Assembly: GCF_030582395.1 (NCBI RefSeq)
Contig: NZ_CP104381.1
Span: 3,348,001 to 3,412,000, forward strand
Reading direction: 5' to 3'
Origin: Ralstonia pickettii
Lineage (GTDB): Bacteria; Pseudomonadota; Gammaproteobacteria; Burkholderiales; Burkholderiaceae
DNA length: 64,000 nucleotides
Notes under the pieces: model-generated
What the model was told of the DNA's origin: nothing
The model's input: the letters and a program-made list of their open reading frames with translations, nothing else
Database searches by the model: none
Translations under genes and position numbers: made by a program
In this document: in pieces, positions 1 to 11,561 of the stretch
Numbering within the stretch: position 1 is the stretch's first letter
Layout of the letters: each line of letters begins with the position of its first letter

Positions 1-873
1 ATCCCGCAGCAAATAACTCATCGGCACATCCAGATTCACCCCATTCGGCGGAATCGGCTGCTGAAACCACTTCTTGTAGAGCTTCGGCACCTCGCCGTCG
101 ACAATCAGCCGCGTCATCGACTGGTCGATCAGCTTCTTGAACTCCGGATCCTGCTTGCTCAGCATGATCGCGTACGACGACACGAGCTGCGTCTTGCCCG
201 CCAGGCGGTAATCGGCCGGGTTCTTGGCCATGGCGCGCATGCCCGAGAGCAGGATGTCGTCACCCGCGAAGGCCTGGGCGCGACCGTCGGTCAGCATGGC
301 GAAGGCGCTGCGCAGGTCATTTGCGTCCACCACCTGCATCGTCATGCCCGTCTCGTTGAGCTTGCGTGCGAGGTCGGCATTGGTCGATCCGCGCGCGGCT
401 ACCACCGTCTTGCCGTTCAGGTCTTCCCATTGCTGGATCGGCGAGTTCGCTTTCACCAGCATGCGCCCCTTGGTGATGTAGTGCGGAATCGTGAAGGCCA
501 CCTTCTGCCGGCGCTCCGGCGAGTTGTTGGTCGAGCCGCACTCAAGATCGGCCTTGCCCGTGGCGATGATGTCCAGACGGTTGGCAGCCGTGACGGGCAC
601 GTACTGCACCTTCAGGTCGGGGCGCTTGAGCGACGTGCGCAGCGAGTCGATCAGACGCGAGCAGATGTCGATGGCGTAGCCGACCGGCTTGGTGCCATCG
701 AGATACGAAAACGGAATGGAGTCTTCCCGATACCCCACATGCACCGTGCCGGAGTCGCGGATGCGATCGAGCGTCGGGGAGGCAGCAGCAACGTCGGGTG
801 AGAAGAATGCGGCGGAAACAGCAGCGGGAACGGCAAGCGCGGCCAGCAGCCACGTGCGCGCGGGAAACGACAT
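1..873 (-). CDS. GltI-like amino-acid ABC transporter substrate-binding protein (C-terminus cut by window edge)
   Basis: Periplasmic binding protein of the glutamate/aspartate (GltI) type, expected to deliver an amino acid to an ABC permease. The start is the ATG whose complement lies at 871-873; it opens a Sec signal peptide with an Ala-rich core (LLAALAVPAAVSAA). The 291 visible codons contain the family signatures IPFSYLDG, a Cys pair in DICSRL and LECGSTNN, and the FKKLIDQSMTRL helix near the end. The stop lies outside the window; by comparison with the paralog next door, few residues are missing. It is clearly paralogous to the protein at 1084-1980 over its whole length, with the same tail (KKWFQQPIPPNGV). 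No permease or ATPase gene is visible. The ligand cannot be told from sequence. Confidence 0.85.
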   Translation of the reverse strand, partial: MSFPARTWLLAALAVPAAVSAAFFSPDVAAASPTLDRIRDSGTVHVGYREDSIPFSYLDGTKPVGYAIDICSRLIDSLRTSLKRPDLKVQYVPVTAANRLDIIATGKADLECGSTNNSPERRQKVAFTIPHYITKGRMLVKANSPIQQWEDLNGKTVVAARGSTNADLARKLNETGMTMQVVDANDLRSAFAMLTDGRAQAFAGDDILLSGMRAMAKNPADYRLAGKTQLVSSYAIMLSKQDPEFKKLIDQSMTRLIVDGEVPKLYKKWFQQPIPPNGVNLDVPMSYLLRD

Positions 874-1083
874 CGTCAAAGGTCCTGGGAGAGGGTTAGG
901 GCTCTAGTGGCACGACTGGCTGCGCTGTTGCCCTGTCGGCGCAGCTCTGGCGTGCGCGCCGTCACTCCCCCGGGAATGCCAAAACGTGAAGCAATGTCAC
1001 GCGCCGCCATGGGCGCGCATTATGCGCTGATTACGGGTATACCCTCAAGCACCTTTCCGGTGCATGGTGGGCGGGGCGTTGCG

Positions 1084-1980
1084 TCAATCCGCCACCTTGT
1101 CGGTCGGGAACTTGAACGAGTCGCGCAGCAGAAAGCTCATCGGGATCTCCAGCTTTACGCCATTGGGCGGAATGGGCTGCTGGAACCACTTCTTGTAAAG
1201 CTTTTCCGCCTCGCCATCGAGGATCATGCGTGACATCGCTAAGTCGATGACCTTTTTGAACTCGGGGTCGTCCTTGCTGAGCATGATCGCGTACGGCGCT
1301 ACAGCCAGGTTGCTGCCGACGACCGCGTAGTCCGCCGGGTTCGGCGACGTGGCCCGGAAGCCATAGAGCAGCACGTCGTCCATCGCAAACGCATCGGCCT
1401 TGCCGGCCACCACCAGGCCGAACGCTTCGGTGTGGTCGCGGGCTTCCACCACGTTGACCTTGAGCACGCGCGCATCGGCCATCGCGCGGATCTGCCCACC
1501 GTTCGTGCTGCCGCGCGTGGACACCACCGTCTTGTTGTTGAGGTCTTCCCAGCGATGAATGCCGGAGCTGGTTTTCACCAGCATGCGGCTGCTGGCAATG
1601 TAATGCGGGATAGTGAACGCTACCTTCTCGCGCCGCTCACGCGTGTTGTTGGTTGAGCCGCATTCCAGATCCGCCTTGCCCTCGGTGATGGCGGCAATGC
1701 GCGTGGCGGGCGTCACCGGCACGTACTGGATGTTCAGGTCGGCCCGCTTGACCGCCACCTTGAGCGCCTCAACCAGCCGTGAGCAGAGGTCGATCGAATA
1801 CCCCACCGGCTTACCGCCATCGACATAGGAGAACGGCACGGAGTTTTCGCGATACGCCAGCCGGACGGCGCCGGTATCGCGGATGCGGTCAAGTACGGGG
1901 CTGGTGGTGGGTAGGGCCAACGCCTGGAAAGCGCACAACGCCAGGCCGGCCGCGAGCAAGGCGCGGGTCGGGTGCGGCAC
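1084..1980 (-). CDS. GltI-like amino-acid ABC transporter substrate-binding protein
   Basis: A 298-residue periplasmic solute-binding protein of the GltI family. It begins with a typical signal peptide (basic start, then LLAAGLALCAFQALA) and carries VPFSYVDGGKPVGYSIDLC, LECGSTNN and DPEFKKVIDLAMSRM. The two cysteines in IDLC and LECG match the family's conserved pair. It lies upstream of and on the same strand as the paralog at 1-873, with about 210 bases between them, so the two look like a tandem duplication that has since diverged. No membrane or ATPase component accompanies them; they may share a transporter encoded elsewhere. Substrate is unknown; acidic amino acids are the family default. 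Confidence 0.88.
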   Translation of the reverse strand: MPHPTRALLAAGLALCAFQALALPTTSPVLDRIRDTGAVRLAYRENSVPFSYVDGGKPVGYSIDLCSRLVEALKVAVKRADLNIQYVPVTPATRIAAITEGKADLECGSTNNTRERREKVAFTIPHYIASSRMLVKTSSGIHRWEDLNNKTVVSTRGSTNGGQIRAMADARVLKVNVVEARDHTEAFGLVVAGKADAFAMDDVLLYGFRATSPNPADYAVVGSNLAVAPYAIMLSKDDPEFKKVIDLAMSRMILDGEAEKLYKKWFQQPIPPNGVKLEIPMSFLLRDSFKFPTDKVAD

Positions 1981-2104
1981 GGGATGTCTCCTGTCTGGTT
2001 ATTTTTCTGGTGCCGGCGCGCTCGCGCGGCTCCCCAACCCTAGGCGATGTGATCTTTCATCCCGCTTTCACGCCGGCCTGCCGGCGTTTCCCTTCACAGC
2101 GTAT

Positions 2105-3766
2105 TCATACAGGCCACGCGCGCTGCAGCACGGCGCCCAGCTCCTGCGCGTGCCCGTCGAGCGTGCCGAACACGCGGCCATGCTGGTGGTGGAAGCGGCT
2201 GGCGACAAAGCGTTCGGCATCGTCCGGGTGGGCGTGGGCCAGCATCAGCGCGGCCTGTGCCGTGAGCGCCAGCCCTTGCGCGATGCGGCGGGCGGAGGTT
2301 TCCTGGATGTCGCCGGGCTGATGCAGCATTGCCTGCAGCGCGGCCAGTTCGGCACGCACGGCACGGTGACCCTGCGCGCGCTCGCCAATGTCGTGCACGA
2401 GGCGCAGTGCGTCGTCCGGCGTGCGGGCGATGGCACGCAGCACGTCCAGGCACATCACGTTGCCCGAGCCTTCCCAGATGGAATTGACCGGGGCTTCGCG
2501 GTACAGGCGCGCCATCGGGCCTTCTTCGACATAGCCGTTGCCGCCCCAGACTTCCATCGCCTCGCCGGTCGCTTCGATGGCGCGCTTGCAGACCCAGAAC
2601 TTGGCGGCGGGCGTGACGATGCGTTTCCACGCCGCGGCTAGCGGATCGACGTCTGCGCGCTCGAACGCGCTGCCAAGCTCCATCATCAGCAAGGTCGCGG
2701 CTTGCGATTCGAGCGCCAGATCGGCCAGCACGTTGCGCATCAGCGGTTGGTCGGCCAGCAGGCGGCCGAATGCCATGCGATGGCGCGCGTGGTGCAGCGC
2801 CTGCATCAGCGCGTGGCGCAGGATGGCCGCGCTGCCGATCACGCAATCGAGCCGCGTGTGCGTCGCCATCTCGATGATGGTCGGAATGCCTCGACCCTCC
2901 TCGCCGATGAGGATGCCCTCGGCGCCGCGAAACTCCACTTCGCTGCTGGCGTTGGAGCGGTTGCCGAGCTTGTCTTTCAGGCGCTGGATCTGGATCGGGT
3001 TCTTGCTGCCATCGTCACGAAAGCGCGGCACGAAGAAGCACGACAGCGGGCCGTCTTCCGCACCCATGCGCGCGACCACCAGGTGCGCATCGCACATCGG
3101 CGCAGAGAAGAACCACTTGTGGCCGGTGATGGCGTAAGTCGCGCCACGGCCCTCGCCGCGCAAGGGCGTTGCCACCGTGGTGTTGCTGCGCACATCGGAG
3201 CCGCCCTGCTTTTCAGTCATGCCCATGCCGACGAGGATGGCGGTCTTCTGGCGCCACGGCAGATCGCGTGCGTCGTGCTCCCGGGCGTAGAGACGCGGGC
3301 CCAAATCGGCAAACAGCGCGGTCTCTTTCTGCAGGACGGGGATGCTGGCGAACGTCATCGTCGCCGGGCACAGCGTGCCGGATTCGATCTGCGCCTGCAT
3401 GAAGTAACCGGCGGTGCGCGCCGCCCATGCACCCGCGCGCGGCTCGGCAAACGGCAGGGCCTGCAGCCCCTGGCTGCGCATCAGGCCGAGCAGCGCGTGC
3501 CAGGCGGGGTCGAAGCGGATGGCGTCGATGCGCTCTCCCGTGCGGCTGTGGGTGTGGAGTTCGGGGTGATAGGTGTTGGCCTCCGCAGCCCACTGCAGCG
3601 TCTCGGGCGCGCCGAGCTGGTCACCGAACGCTTGCAGCGCGCTGGCGTTCCAGCCGCCGCCCAGGCGTTCGAGCGCGCCTTGCAGCGTGGTGTCGGACGT
3701 GAAGGGGTTGAAGCCGGTCAGGTCCGGGACCTGGTTGAAGACGCGGTGGGTGGCCTCTGTGGGCAT
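2105..3766 (-). CDS. acyl-CoA dehydrogenase family protein, AidB-like
   Basis: FAD-dependent acyl-CoA dehydrogenase fold of about 553 residues, the length of the AidB/isovaleryl-CoA dehydrogenase-like subgroup rather than the ~380 residues of ordinary fatty-acid enzymes. Visible motifs are the flavin-binding stretch MTEKQGGSDVRSNTT, GHKWFFSAPMCD, and the C-terminal EATGEAMEVWGGNGYVEEG. The start is the ATG at 3764-3766, which has a good AGGAG ribosome site 8 bases upstream; a further 17 codons are open upstream but have none. E. coli AidB is linked to the alkylation-damage response, but no ada or alkB gene lies nearby, so a role in branched-chain or unusual acyl-CoA oxidation is equally possible. 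It stands alone on its strand. Confidence 0.85.
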   Translation of the reverse strand: MPTEATHRVFNQVPDLTGFNPFTSDTTLQGALERLGGGWNASALQAFGDQLGAPETLQWAAEANTYHPELHTHSRTGERIDAIRFDPAWHALLGLMRSQGLQALPFAEPRAGAWAARTAGYFMQAQIESGTLCPATMTFASIPVLQKETALFADLGPRLYAREHDARDLPWRQKTAILVGMGMTEKQGGSDVRSNTTVATPLRGEGRGATYAITGHKWFFSAPMCDAHLVVARMGAEDGPLSCFFVPRFRDDGSKNPIQIQRLKDKLGNRSNASSEVEFRGAEGILIGEEGRGIPTIIEMATHTRLDCVIGSAAILRHALMQALHHARHRMAFGRLLADQPLMRNVLADLALESQAATLLMMELGSAFERADVDPLAAAWKRIVTPAAKFWVCKRAIEATGEAMEVWGGNGYVEEGPMARLYREAPVNSIWEGSGNVMCLDVLRAIARTPDDALRLVHDIGERAQGHRAVRAELAALQAMLHQPGDIQETSARRIAQGLALTAQAALMLAHAHPDDAERFVASRFHHQHGRVFGTLDGHAQELGAVLQRAWPV

Positions 3767-3954
3767 TTGGGGTCTCCTGGCGTGGCGCTTTTGGGTGTGT
3801 GGGCCATGGTAGACCACCGGCGGTGGGGGTGGGTGGAGGGGGATTTCTATACGAGATGTATTGAGGCGTTGGGTTTTTGACTTGGTGGGTTATCTGTGTT
3901 TCGTACCCTGCCGGGGCTGAAACAAGGGATGCACCACAAGCAAAAAAAACCACA

Positions 3955-5103
3955 TCAAGAAGCGACCGGCTTCTCCCCCGTCAACAAGTAATGCATCAAC
4001 TCCCGCACCGGCCGAATCGCCTCCCCAAACGGCAATTTCCCCGCCCCGCGGAAGAACAGCCCACGTTCCACATCCCCCCGCAGCGCCTGCGCCAGCTTCA
4101 GGTCAATGCAGAACTGCCCGACCTTGCCGATGCCATCCCGCAGTCCGCACGTCTGCAGGCAATCGAACCCCTGCAGGCAATCCCGCACCTTGGCTTTCGC
4201 CTGCAGCGCGCTTTCGCGTGACAGATAACGCGACAGCCAAGGCGTCATCACGGCCCGCGCGGGCAGCCCCGCCACGCTGACAAACTCGCCGATATCGCCT
4301 TGCTCCGCACCCGTCAGCACCCGCTTGAAGCGCACGTGCGCATCGCCCTCTTCCGTCACCGCAAACGCCGTACCGAGCTGCACGGCAGCGGCGCCCTTGT
4401 CGAGCCAGTGCTTCACTTTGGCGTGCGAATCGATGCCGCCCGCCAGGATGATTGGAATCTGTTCCGCAGCCAGCCCCAGCTTGACGAATAACTCACGGCA
4501 TTCGTCCAGCACGCGGGCAAACGAAAAGCGCTCGTCGCGTAGATCTTCGATGCGGGCTGCGCCCAGGTGGCCGCCCGCGTGCGACGGGTGTTCGATCACC
4601 ACCGCGTCGGGCAGTCGCGCCTTTTTCATCCACCGTTTGAGCACGACGCCCACGCCGCGCGAGTCGGAAAGGATCGGGATCAGCGCAACCTTCGGGTGCT
4701 CGGCGGTCATTTCCGGCAGATCGAGCGGCAGCCCCGCGCCCATGACGATCGCATCGGCGCCGCTCTCGCACGCCTGCCGCACCAGCGCCGGGTGGGATTC
4801 CACCGCCTTCATCACGTTCACGGCGATCATGCCGTTGCCTTGGCTGGCTTCACGCGCGGCGCGGATCTCGCGGTCCAGCGCGACGAGGTTGGCGGCGTTG
4901 ATGGCGTCCTTGTCGCGGGATTTCTCGGTGGCGGCGACGAGGTCTGCGTGGTGATGCCGCAAGTCGATGCTGGCGATGGTGCCCACGCCGCCTTCGCGCG
5001 CCACGGCGCCGGCCAGCCGGTGCGCCGAAATACCCACGCCCATGCCGCCCTGCACGATCGGTACGAGGCTGCGCCCCGCCAGTGTGAACCGACGCTCCAG
5101 CAT
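3955..5103 (-). CDS. NAD(P)H-dependent flavin oxidoreductase, nitronate monooxygenase type
   Basis: FMN-binding TIM-barrel protein of the 2-nitropropane dioxygenase/nitronate monooxygenase family, 382 residues. The N-terminus LVPIVQGGMGVGIS is the characteristic first strand and FMN loop. VIEHPSHAGGHLG, ILAGGIDSHAKV and AAAVQLGTAFAVTEE follow and form the phosphate-binding side. Family members oxidise alkyl nitronates with oxygen or reduce quinones with NAD(P)H; the sequence does not decide which. The ATG at 5101-5103 with GGGAG just upstream is taken as start. The frame stays open for 91 more codons, but that part runs antisense through the TPP riboswitch and is not protein-like. It is divergent from thiC, so the 416-base gap holds both promoters. 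Confidence 0.82.
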   Translation of the reverse strand: MLERRFTLAGRSLVPIVQGGMGVGISAHRLAGAVAREGGVGTIASIDLRHHHADLVAATEKSRDKDAINAANLVALDREIRAAREASQGNGMIAVNVMKAVESHPALVRQACESGADAIVMGAGLPLDLPEMTAEHPKVALIPILSDSRGVGVVLKRWMKKARLPDAVVIEHPSHAGGHLGAARIEDLRDERFSFARVLDECRELFVKLGLAAEQIPIILAGGIDSHAKVKHWLDKGAAAVQLGTAFAVTEEGDAHVRFKRVLTGAEQGDIGEFVSVAGLPARAVMTPWLSRYLSRESALQAKAKVRDCLQGFDCLQTCGLRDGIGKVGQFCIDLKLAQALRGDVERGLFFRGAGKLPFGEAIRPVRELMHYLLTGEKPVAS

Positions 5104-5322
5104 GACAACTCCCAGCGGCCGTGCCGCAATGCAATAGAAAAGGGATTGAGCGTCGCATAGGTGAAACGCGGCGGGGTTGCGCAAGATCAAGGCGAGCCCT
5201 GCTGGTGCGTGCCGCCGCACATTGCGCGGCGGTTTGGACTGAAATGACGCGCCAAGCGCCCTCTCTCGGCTTTTCGTGCTGGCAACGCCGGCGGCCCTGT
5301 GCTTAAATTCAGCCTCGTTGGA
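5104..5322 (+). promoter_or_regulatory. divergent promoter region ahead of the thi operon
   Basis: No protein-like reading frame is seen here. A possible -10 element TTAAAT at 5303-5308 lies about 15 bases before the riboswitch, with a weak CTGGCA at -35 distance. Both are pattern matches only. Confidence 0.3.
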
Positions 5323-7427
<2,105 letters not shown>

Positions 7428-7440
7428 GCCAAGCGGTGCA

Positions 7441-8586
7441 ATGCCAACCTCGACTTCATTTGACGTAACGATCCTCGGCGGTGGCCTCGCTGGCCGCCTC
7501 TGCGCGTGGCAACTCGCGCAGACGGGCGTGCCGCCCGCGCGCATTGCGGTGGTGGAGCGCGGCCCGCGCGACGGCAGCGCTGCCGCTGCATATGTGGCTG
7601 CCGCCATGCTCGCGCCGTTGGCCGAAGCGGCCGTGGCGGATCGTTTCGTCGTCGACTTGGGGTTGGCAAGCCTGGCGCTGTGGCGCAATTGGCTGCCGAA
7701 GCTGCGCACGCCGGTCTTCTTCCAGGAGGCTGGCACGCTCGTGGTGTGGCATGCCGCAGACCGTGGAGAGGCATCGCTGTTTGCCAGCCACGTGCGCAAT
7801 GCCGCGCCGCCCGAGCGTGTGGCCGCCGATCTGCGCGCCGTGGATGCAGCGGGCATTGCGCAGTTGGAGCCGCTGCTCGCGCAACGCTTCACGCAGGGGC
7901 TGTATCTGGCGGGCGAAGGTCAGCTTGACCCGCGCGGCGTGCTGGATGCACTGGCGACCGAGCTGGAAGCACTGGGCGTGCAGTTGCGCTGGAACACGGA
8001 AGTTGCCGACCCGAGCCCCGGCGCATTGGCCGCTGCGGGGCTGGGCGCGCGCCTCGTGCTCGATTGCCGTGGCCTCGGTGCCAAGCCGCAGTGGCCGCGC
8101 TTGCGCGGCCTGCGGGGCGAGGTGGCGCGCATCCATGCGCCCGATGTGTCGCTCACGCGGCCGGTGCGAATGCTGCATCCGCGCTACCCGCTGTACATCG
8201 CGCCCAAGCCGGGCAATGTCTACGTGATTGGCGCGACTGAGCTGGAATCCGACGACATGTCGCCGGCAAGCGTGCGCTCTACGTTGGAATTGCTTTCTGC
8301 GGCCTACGCCGTGCACCCCGCGTTTGGCGAGGCCCGCGTGCTCGAGCTGAACACGCAGTGCCGGCCGACGCTGCCGGACCACCGCCCCGCGCTGCGCTGG
8401 GATGGCGCGCGCACGCTATCGGTCAACGGCCTGTACCGGCACGGCTACATGATTGCCCCTGCCGTGACGCAAGCTGCCGTGGCCGCTGCACGCGCGCTGC
8501 TGGACGGCCGCACCATCGATGCGGATCACAGCGAATGGCCCGGGCTGTTCGCTGATGCCGCATCCCCCGAACCTGTTTTGCCATGA
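7441..8586 (+). CDS. thiO: FAD-dependent glycine oxidase ThiO
   Basis: D-amino-acid-oxidase-type flavoprotein of 381 residues that makes dehydroglycine (iminoglycine) for thiazole synthesis in oxygen-using bacteria. The N-terminal FAD fold reads VTILGGGLAGRLCAWQLA; the substrate-domain signatures GEGQLDPRGVL and the C-terminal VNGLYRHGYMIAPAVT match the ThiO/DAO family. It lies between thiC and thiS and overlaps thiS by four bases (ATGA), which supports the thiazole role over general amino-acid oxidation. No thiH is present, consistent with the aerobic glycine route. Confidence 0.92.
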   Translation: MPTSTSFDVTILGGGLAGRLCAWQLAQTGVPPARIAVVERGPRDGSAAAAYVAAAMLAPLAEAAVADRFVVDLGLASLALWRNWLPKLRTPVFFQEAGTLVVWHAADRGEASLFASHVRNAAPPERVAADLRAVDAAGIAQLEPLLAQRFTQGLYLAGEGQLDPRGVLDALATELEALGVQLRWNTEVADPSPGALAAAGLGARLVLDCRGLGAKPQWPRLRGLRGEVARIHAPDVSLTRPVRMLHPRYPLYIAPKPGNVYVIGATELESDDMSPASVRSTLELLSAAYAVHPAFGEARVLELNTQCRPTLPDHRPALRWDGARTLSVNGLYRHGYMIAPAVTQAAVAAARALLDGRTIDADHSEWPGLFADAASPEPVLP

Positions 8587-8798
8587 CGCTGAACGTCACC
8601 CTCAACGACCTGTCGCTCGCGCTGCCTGCGGGCAGCACGCTGGCCGACGCCATTGGTGCTGCCACGCCGCAGCTGCAGATCGCGCCGCCATTTGCCGCAT
8701 CCGTGAATGGCGATTTCGTGCCCAAGGCGCGCCATGCGCAGCACGCGCTCAAGACAGGCGACCGCATTGCACTCGTGCAGCCCGTCGTGGGCGGCTAG
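8583..8798 (+). CDS. thiS: sulfur carrier protein ThiS
   Basis: Ubiquitin-like sulfur carrier of 71 residues that ends in the required Gly-Gly (LVQPVVGG). That terminus is adenylated and thiocarboxylated to donate sulfur to ThiG. The middle segment AASVNGDFVPKARHA is the typical core, in which the VNG...VP strand precedes the helix. The start codon overlaps the thiO stop, suggesting translational coupling, and thiG follows after nine bases. The usual adenylating partner ThiF is not in the window. Confidence 0.95.
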   Translation: MTLNVTLNDLSLALPAGSTLADAIGAATPQLQIAPPFAASVNGDFVPKARHAQHALKTGDRIALVQPVVGG

Positions 8799-8807
8799 GA
8801 GTCTTCG

Positions 8808-9635
8808 ATGACCACTACGAACCTGTCCGCCGTGGCTGACCCGCTGCGCCTCTACGACGAAACCTTCGCCTCGCGCCTGCTGCTCGGCACGGCACGTTAC
8901 CCGTCGCCGCAATCGCTGGAAGACGCCGTGCGTGTTTCCAACCCGGCCATGCTGACGGTGGCGCTGCGCCGCCAGAGCGCGGGCTCGCCCGAGGGCGGCG
9001 CCGGCTTCTGGAAGATGCTGCGCGAACTCGGCGTGCCGGTGCTGCCGAACACCGCTGGCTGCTATTCCGCCGACGAGGCTTACACGCTCGCGCAGATGTC
9101 GCGTGAAGTATTCGAGACGGACTGGATCAAGCTCGAAGTCATCGGCGACGACTACACGCTGCAGCCCGACACGCTCGCGCTGCCGGCCGCCGCCGAACGC
9201 CTCATCCGGGACGGCTTCAAGGTGCTGCCGTATTGCACCGAAGACCTCGTGCTGTGCCGCCGCCTGCTCGACGTCGGCTGCCAGGCGCTGATGCCGTGGG
9301 CCGCACCCATCGGCACGGGCCGCGGACCCACCAACCCGTACGGCCTGCGCCTGCTGCGCGAGCGCCTGCCCAACGTACCGCTGATCGTCGATGCGGGCCT
9401 GGGTGTGCCGTCGCACGCGACGCAGGTGATGGAATGGGGCTGCGACGCCGTGCTGCTCAACACCGCCGTCGCCCAAGCCGGCGATCCGGTGGCGATGGCG
9501 CAGGCGTTTGCGATGGCCACGCAGGCCGGCCGCCTTGCGCGGCTGTCGGGCCCGATGCCTGAGCGTGATGTCGCGCAGGCCAGCACGCCCGTCGTCGGCC
9601 TGCCGTTCTGGCATGCGGAAGAGAGAAGCGCATGA
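8808..9635 (+). CDS. thiG: thiazole synthase ThiG
   Basis: TIM-barrel enzyme that condenses 1-deoxyxylulose 5-phosphate, dehydroglycine and ThiS-thiocarboxylate sulfur into the thiazole phosphate. 275 residues. The Schiff-base lysine is K108 in [11 protein letters not shown]. The phosphate-binding blocks [36 protein letters not shown] and [14 protein letters not shown] are intact. The N-terminus has the family opening [12 protein letters not shown]. Its stop overlaps the start of thiE by four bases. Confidence 0.97.
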   Translation: MTTTNLSAVADPLRLYDETFASRLLLGTARYPSPQSLEDAVRVSNPAMLTVALRRQSAGSPEGGAGFWKMLRELGVPVLPNTAGCYSADEAYTLAQMSREVFETDWIKLEVIGDDYTLQPDTLALPAAAERLIRDGFKVLPYCTEDLVLCRRLLDVGCQALMPWAAPIGTGRGPTNPYGLRLLRERLPNVPLIVDAGLGVPSHATQVMEWGCDAVLLNTAVAQAGDPVAMAQAFAMATQAGRLARLSGPMPERDVAQASTPVVGLPFWHAEERSA

Positions 9636-10786
9636 GCCTGTCTGCCCTGCGTTTCTCCGCCGCGTGGCCCGAAGCCGCAGCCCTTGCTGCGCAGATCGTC
9701 GATCGCCATACCGAAGCCTTCGGTCGCGCGCCGCACGCCTGGAGCGTGACCGACCGCGCCGACGAAGCCACGAGCGCCGCCACGGTCCTGCTGACGACCG
9801 ATACGGCGCAAGCCGAACGCGCTCGCTCTGCTGGCGCCGCTGTTGTGTTAACTGCAGTGGAAGGCGACCAGCGCATCGACACCGTGTACGACCGCCTCGG
9901 TATGTACCGCTTCACGTCTGCGGCGCAAGGCGATGCATTCGATGCGCGCTTCGTCGCCATCTTCGGTGCGGCACTCGCGCTGGCATTCGAACCGCGCGAT
10001 GCGCTGTGCGTGGCGCGCGCGTGGATTGCCGAAGGCAATGCCGATGCCCTCGCTTGGCCCACGCAATTCGATGCCTTGCCTCGCGTGCTCGAACCGGCGT
10101 TGCCGTGCCCGACCGCAGCCGACCTTGCCTTTGCGCCGTGCCCGACGCAGCTCGGTATCTACGCCGTCGTGCCGGATGCGGACTGGGTGGCGCGCCTCGT
10201 CGCGCTCAAGGTGCCGACGGTGCAGTTGCGCTTCAAGTCGGACGACGCGCAGGCCGTGGTGGACCAAGTGCGCCGCGCAGAAGCCGCCGCACGCGGCAGC
10301 GCCACGCGCCTGTTCATCAATGACCACTGGCAAGTCGCGCTCGACGTGCATGCGCAGGTGCCCGGCAGCGGCATCTACGGCATTCACCTCGGCCAGGAAG
10401 ACATCGACGATGCCGACCTCGTGGCGATCCGCTCGGCCGGTTTGCGCCTTGGCATCAGCACGCACGGCTTTGCCGAAATGCTGCGCGTCGCACCGTTGAA
10501 CCCGAGCTACCTCGCACTGGGCGCGGTGTTCGCCACGCCCACCAAGACCATGCCGACCGTGCCGCAGGGCCTCGGCCGCCTGTTCGCGTACGCGGCGGCC
10601 ATGCGCACGCGCGTGCCGGCGCCGCCGCTGGTCGCCATCGGCGGCATCGACCTGGCAGCGATGCCGCGCGTGCTGGAATCGGGCGTGGGCTCCGTGGCGG
10701 TGGTGCGCGCCATCACCCAGGCGGCCGATGTGCCGGCTGCGGTGGACGCACTGCAAGCGACGTTCGCGGCGCACGTGCGCGCGTAA
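9632..10786 (+). CDS. thiE: thiamine phosphate synthase ThiE with an N-terminal extension
   Basis: Joins hydroxymethylpyrimidine diphosphate and thiazole phosphate to give thiamine phosphate. At 384 residues it is far longer than the usual ~210. The catalytic half spans roughly residues 168-384 and has [37 protein letters not shown], the phosphate loop [11 protein letters not shown] and [12 protein letters not shown]. The first ~165 residues are not part of the TIM barrel. Its stretch [18 protein letters not shown], then [18 protein letters not shown], resembles the C-terminal half of a ThiD/ribokinase fold with the active-site motif degraded; this is my inference. An authentic thiD lies at 15956-16867. 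Start overlaps thiG; last gene of the operon. Confidence 0.93.
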   Translation: MSLSALRFSAAWPEAAALAAQIVDRHTEAFGRAPHAWSVTDRADEATSAATVLLTTDTAQAERARSAGAAVVLTAVEGDQRIDTVYDRLGMYRFTSAAQGDAFDARFVAIFGAALALAFEPRDALCVARAWIAEGNADALAWPTQFDALPRVLEPALPCPTAADLAFAPCPTQLGIYAVVPDADWVARLVALKVPTVQLRFKSDDAQAVVDQVRRAEAAARGSATRLFINDHWQVALDVHAQVPGSGIYGIHLGQEDIDDADLVAIRSAGLRLGISTHGFAEMLRVAPLNPSYLALGAVFATPTKTMPTVPQGLGRLFAYAAAMRTRVPAPPLVAIGGIDLAAMPRVLESGVGSVAVVRAITQAADVPAAVDALQATFAAHVRA

Positions 10787-10856
10787 GCATCGTCCGCCGC
10801 ACGTCTGTGCGCTTGCGCCGCGCACCCGCGTTTTCGCTGACCTATCCTGTTCGTGC

Positions 10857-10886
10857 GCCGCTGCGGTTGCCGCCGCAGCGGCTTTC
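10857..10886 (+). terminator. probable terminator of the thi operon
   Basis: A perfect 10-bp stem (10857-10866 with 10873-10882) with a 6-base loop is followed by TTT. It lies 70 bases after thiE. The U-tract is short, so termination may be partial. Confidence 0.55.
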
Positions 10887-10911
10887 CAACACACGCTGCA
10901 GGAGACAAGAC

Positions 10912-11391
10912 ATGGCGGTCCAGCCCATTCCCGAGGGTTACCACAGCGTCACCCCGTACCTGAGCATCAAAGGCGCCGCGCGCGCCATCGACTTCTACAA
11001 GCAGGCCTTCGGCGCCACCGAGATCATGCGCATGAACGGCCCCAACGGCACCATCGCGCACGCAGAAATCCGCATCGGGAATTCGCCCATCATGCTGGCC
11101 GATGAATTCCCCAACATGGCTTGCGCCAGCCCCGACACGCTGCAGAGCACCTCGGTCGGCATGATGATCTACGTACCCAACGTCGACACCGTGTTTGCCA
11201 ATGCGCTGAAGGCCGGCGGCACGGAAGTCCGCCCCGTGGTGGACCAGTTCTACGGCGACCGTTCCGGCACGCTCAAAGACCCGTTCGGCCACGTGTGGAC
11301 CGTGTCCACGCATGTCGAAGACGTGGCGCCCGACGAGATGGCAAAACGCATGGAGAAGTGGACGAAGGAGCAGGCGGCGGCATCGGCCTGA
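10912..11391 (+). CDS. VOC-fold (glyoxalase/PhnB-like) protein
   Basis: Small vicinal-oxygen-chelate protein, 159 residues, of the PhnB-like group. The pattern VTPYLSIKGAARAIDFYKQAFGA opens the first beta-alpha-beta-beta-beta unit. GGTEVRPVVDQFYGDRSGTLKDPFGHVW forms the second, with the typical YGDR...DPFGH metal-side motif. Function within the family varies (isomerases, dioxygenases, resistance proteins) and cannot be assigned. The ATG at 10912 follows AGGAG at good spacing. It is transcribed alone between two hairpins. Confidence 0.85.
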   Translation: MAVQPIPEGYHSVTPYLSIKGAARAIDFYKQAFGATEIMRMNGPNGTIAHAEIRIGNSPIMLADEFPNMACASPDTLQSTSVGMMIYVPNVDTVFANALKAGGTEVRPVVDQFYGDRSGTLKDPFGHVWTVSTHVEDVAPDEMAKRMEKWTKEQAAASA

Positions 11392-11410
11392 CATCGGCGA
11401 TGCAAAGAAA

Positions 11411-11440
11411 AAAGCGCGGACGAGAGCCGCGCTTTTTTTT
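11411..11440 (+). terminator. strong intrinsic terminator after the VOC gene
   Basis: Stem 11411-11419 pairs perfectly with 11427-11435 (AAAGCGCGG with CCGCGCTTT) and runs into eight T residues at 11433-11440. It separates this gene from the type VI genes that follow. Confidence 0.9.
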
Positions 11441-11561
11441 CTCGTGCGGGCCTCGGAGGCGATGACGTCAAAGAGTGTTGAGTCTCGTCGATTTCGTGCG
11501 CGACGCTCCGACACTGGTGGATCTGTGTGCATTCGCATCTTCCACCCTGAGGTCCTGCACG

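Noticed and set aside
2070..2087. Perfect ACGCCGGC/GCCGGCGT hairpin as terminator of the acyl-CoA dehydrogenase gene
   Set aside because: The loop is only two bases and the minus strand shows no U-tract after it.
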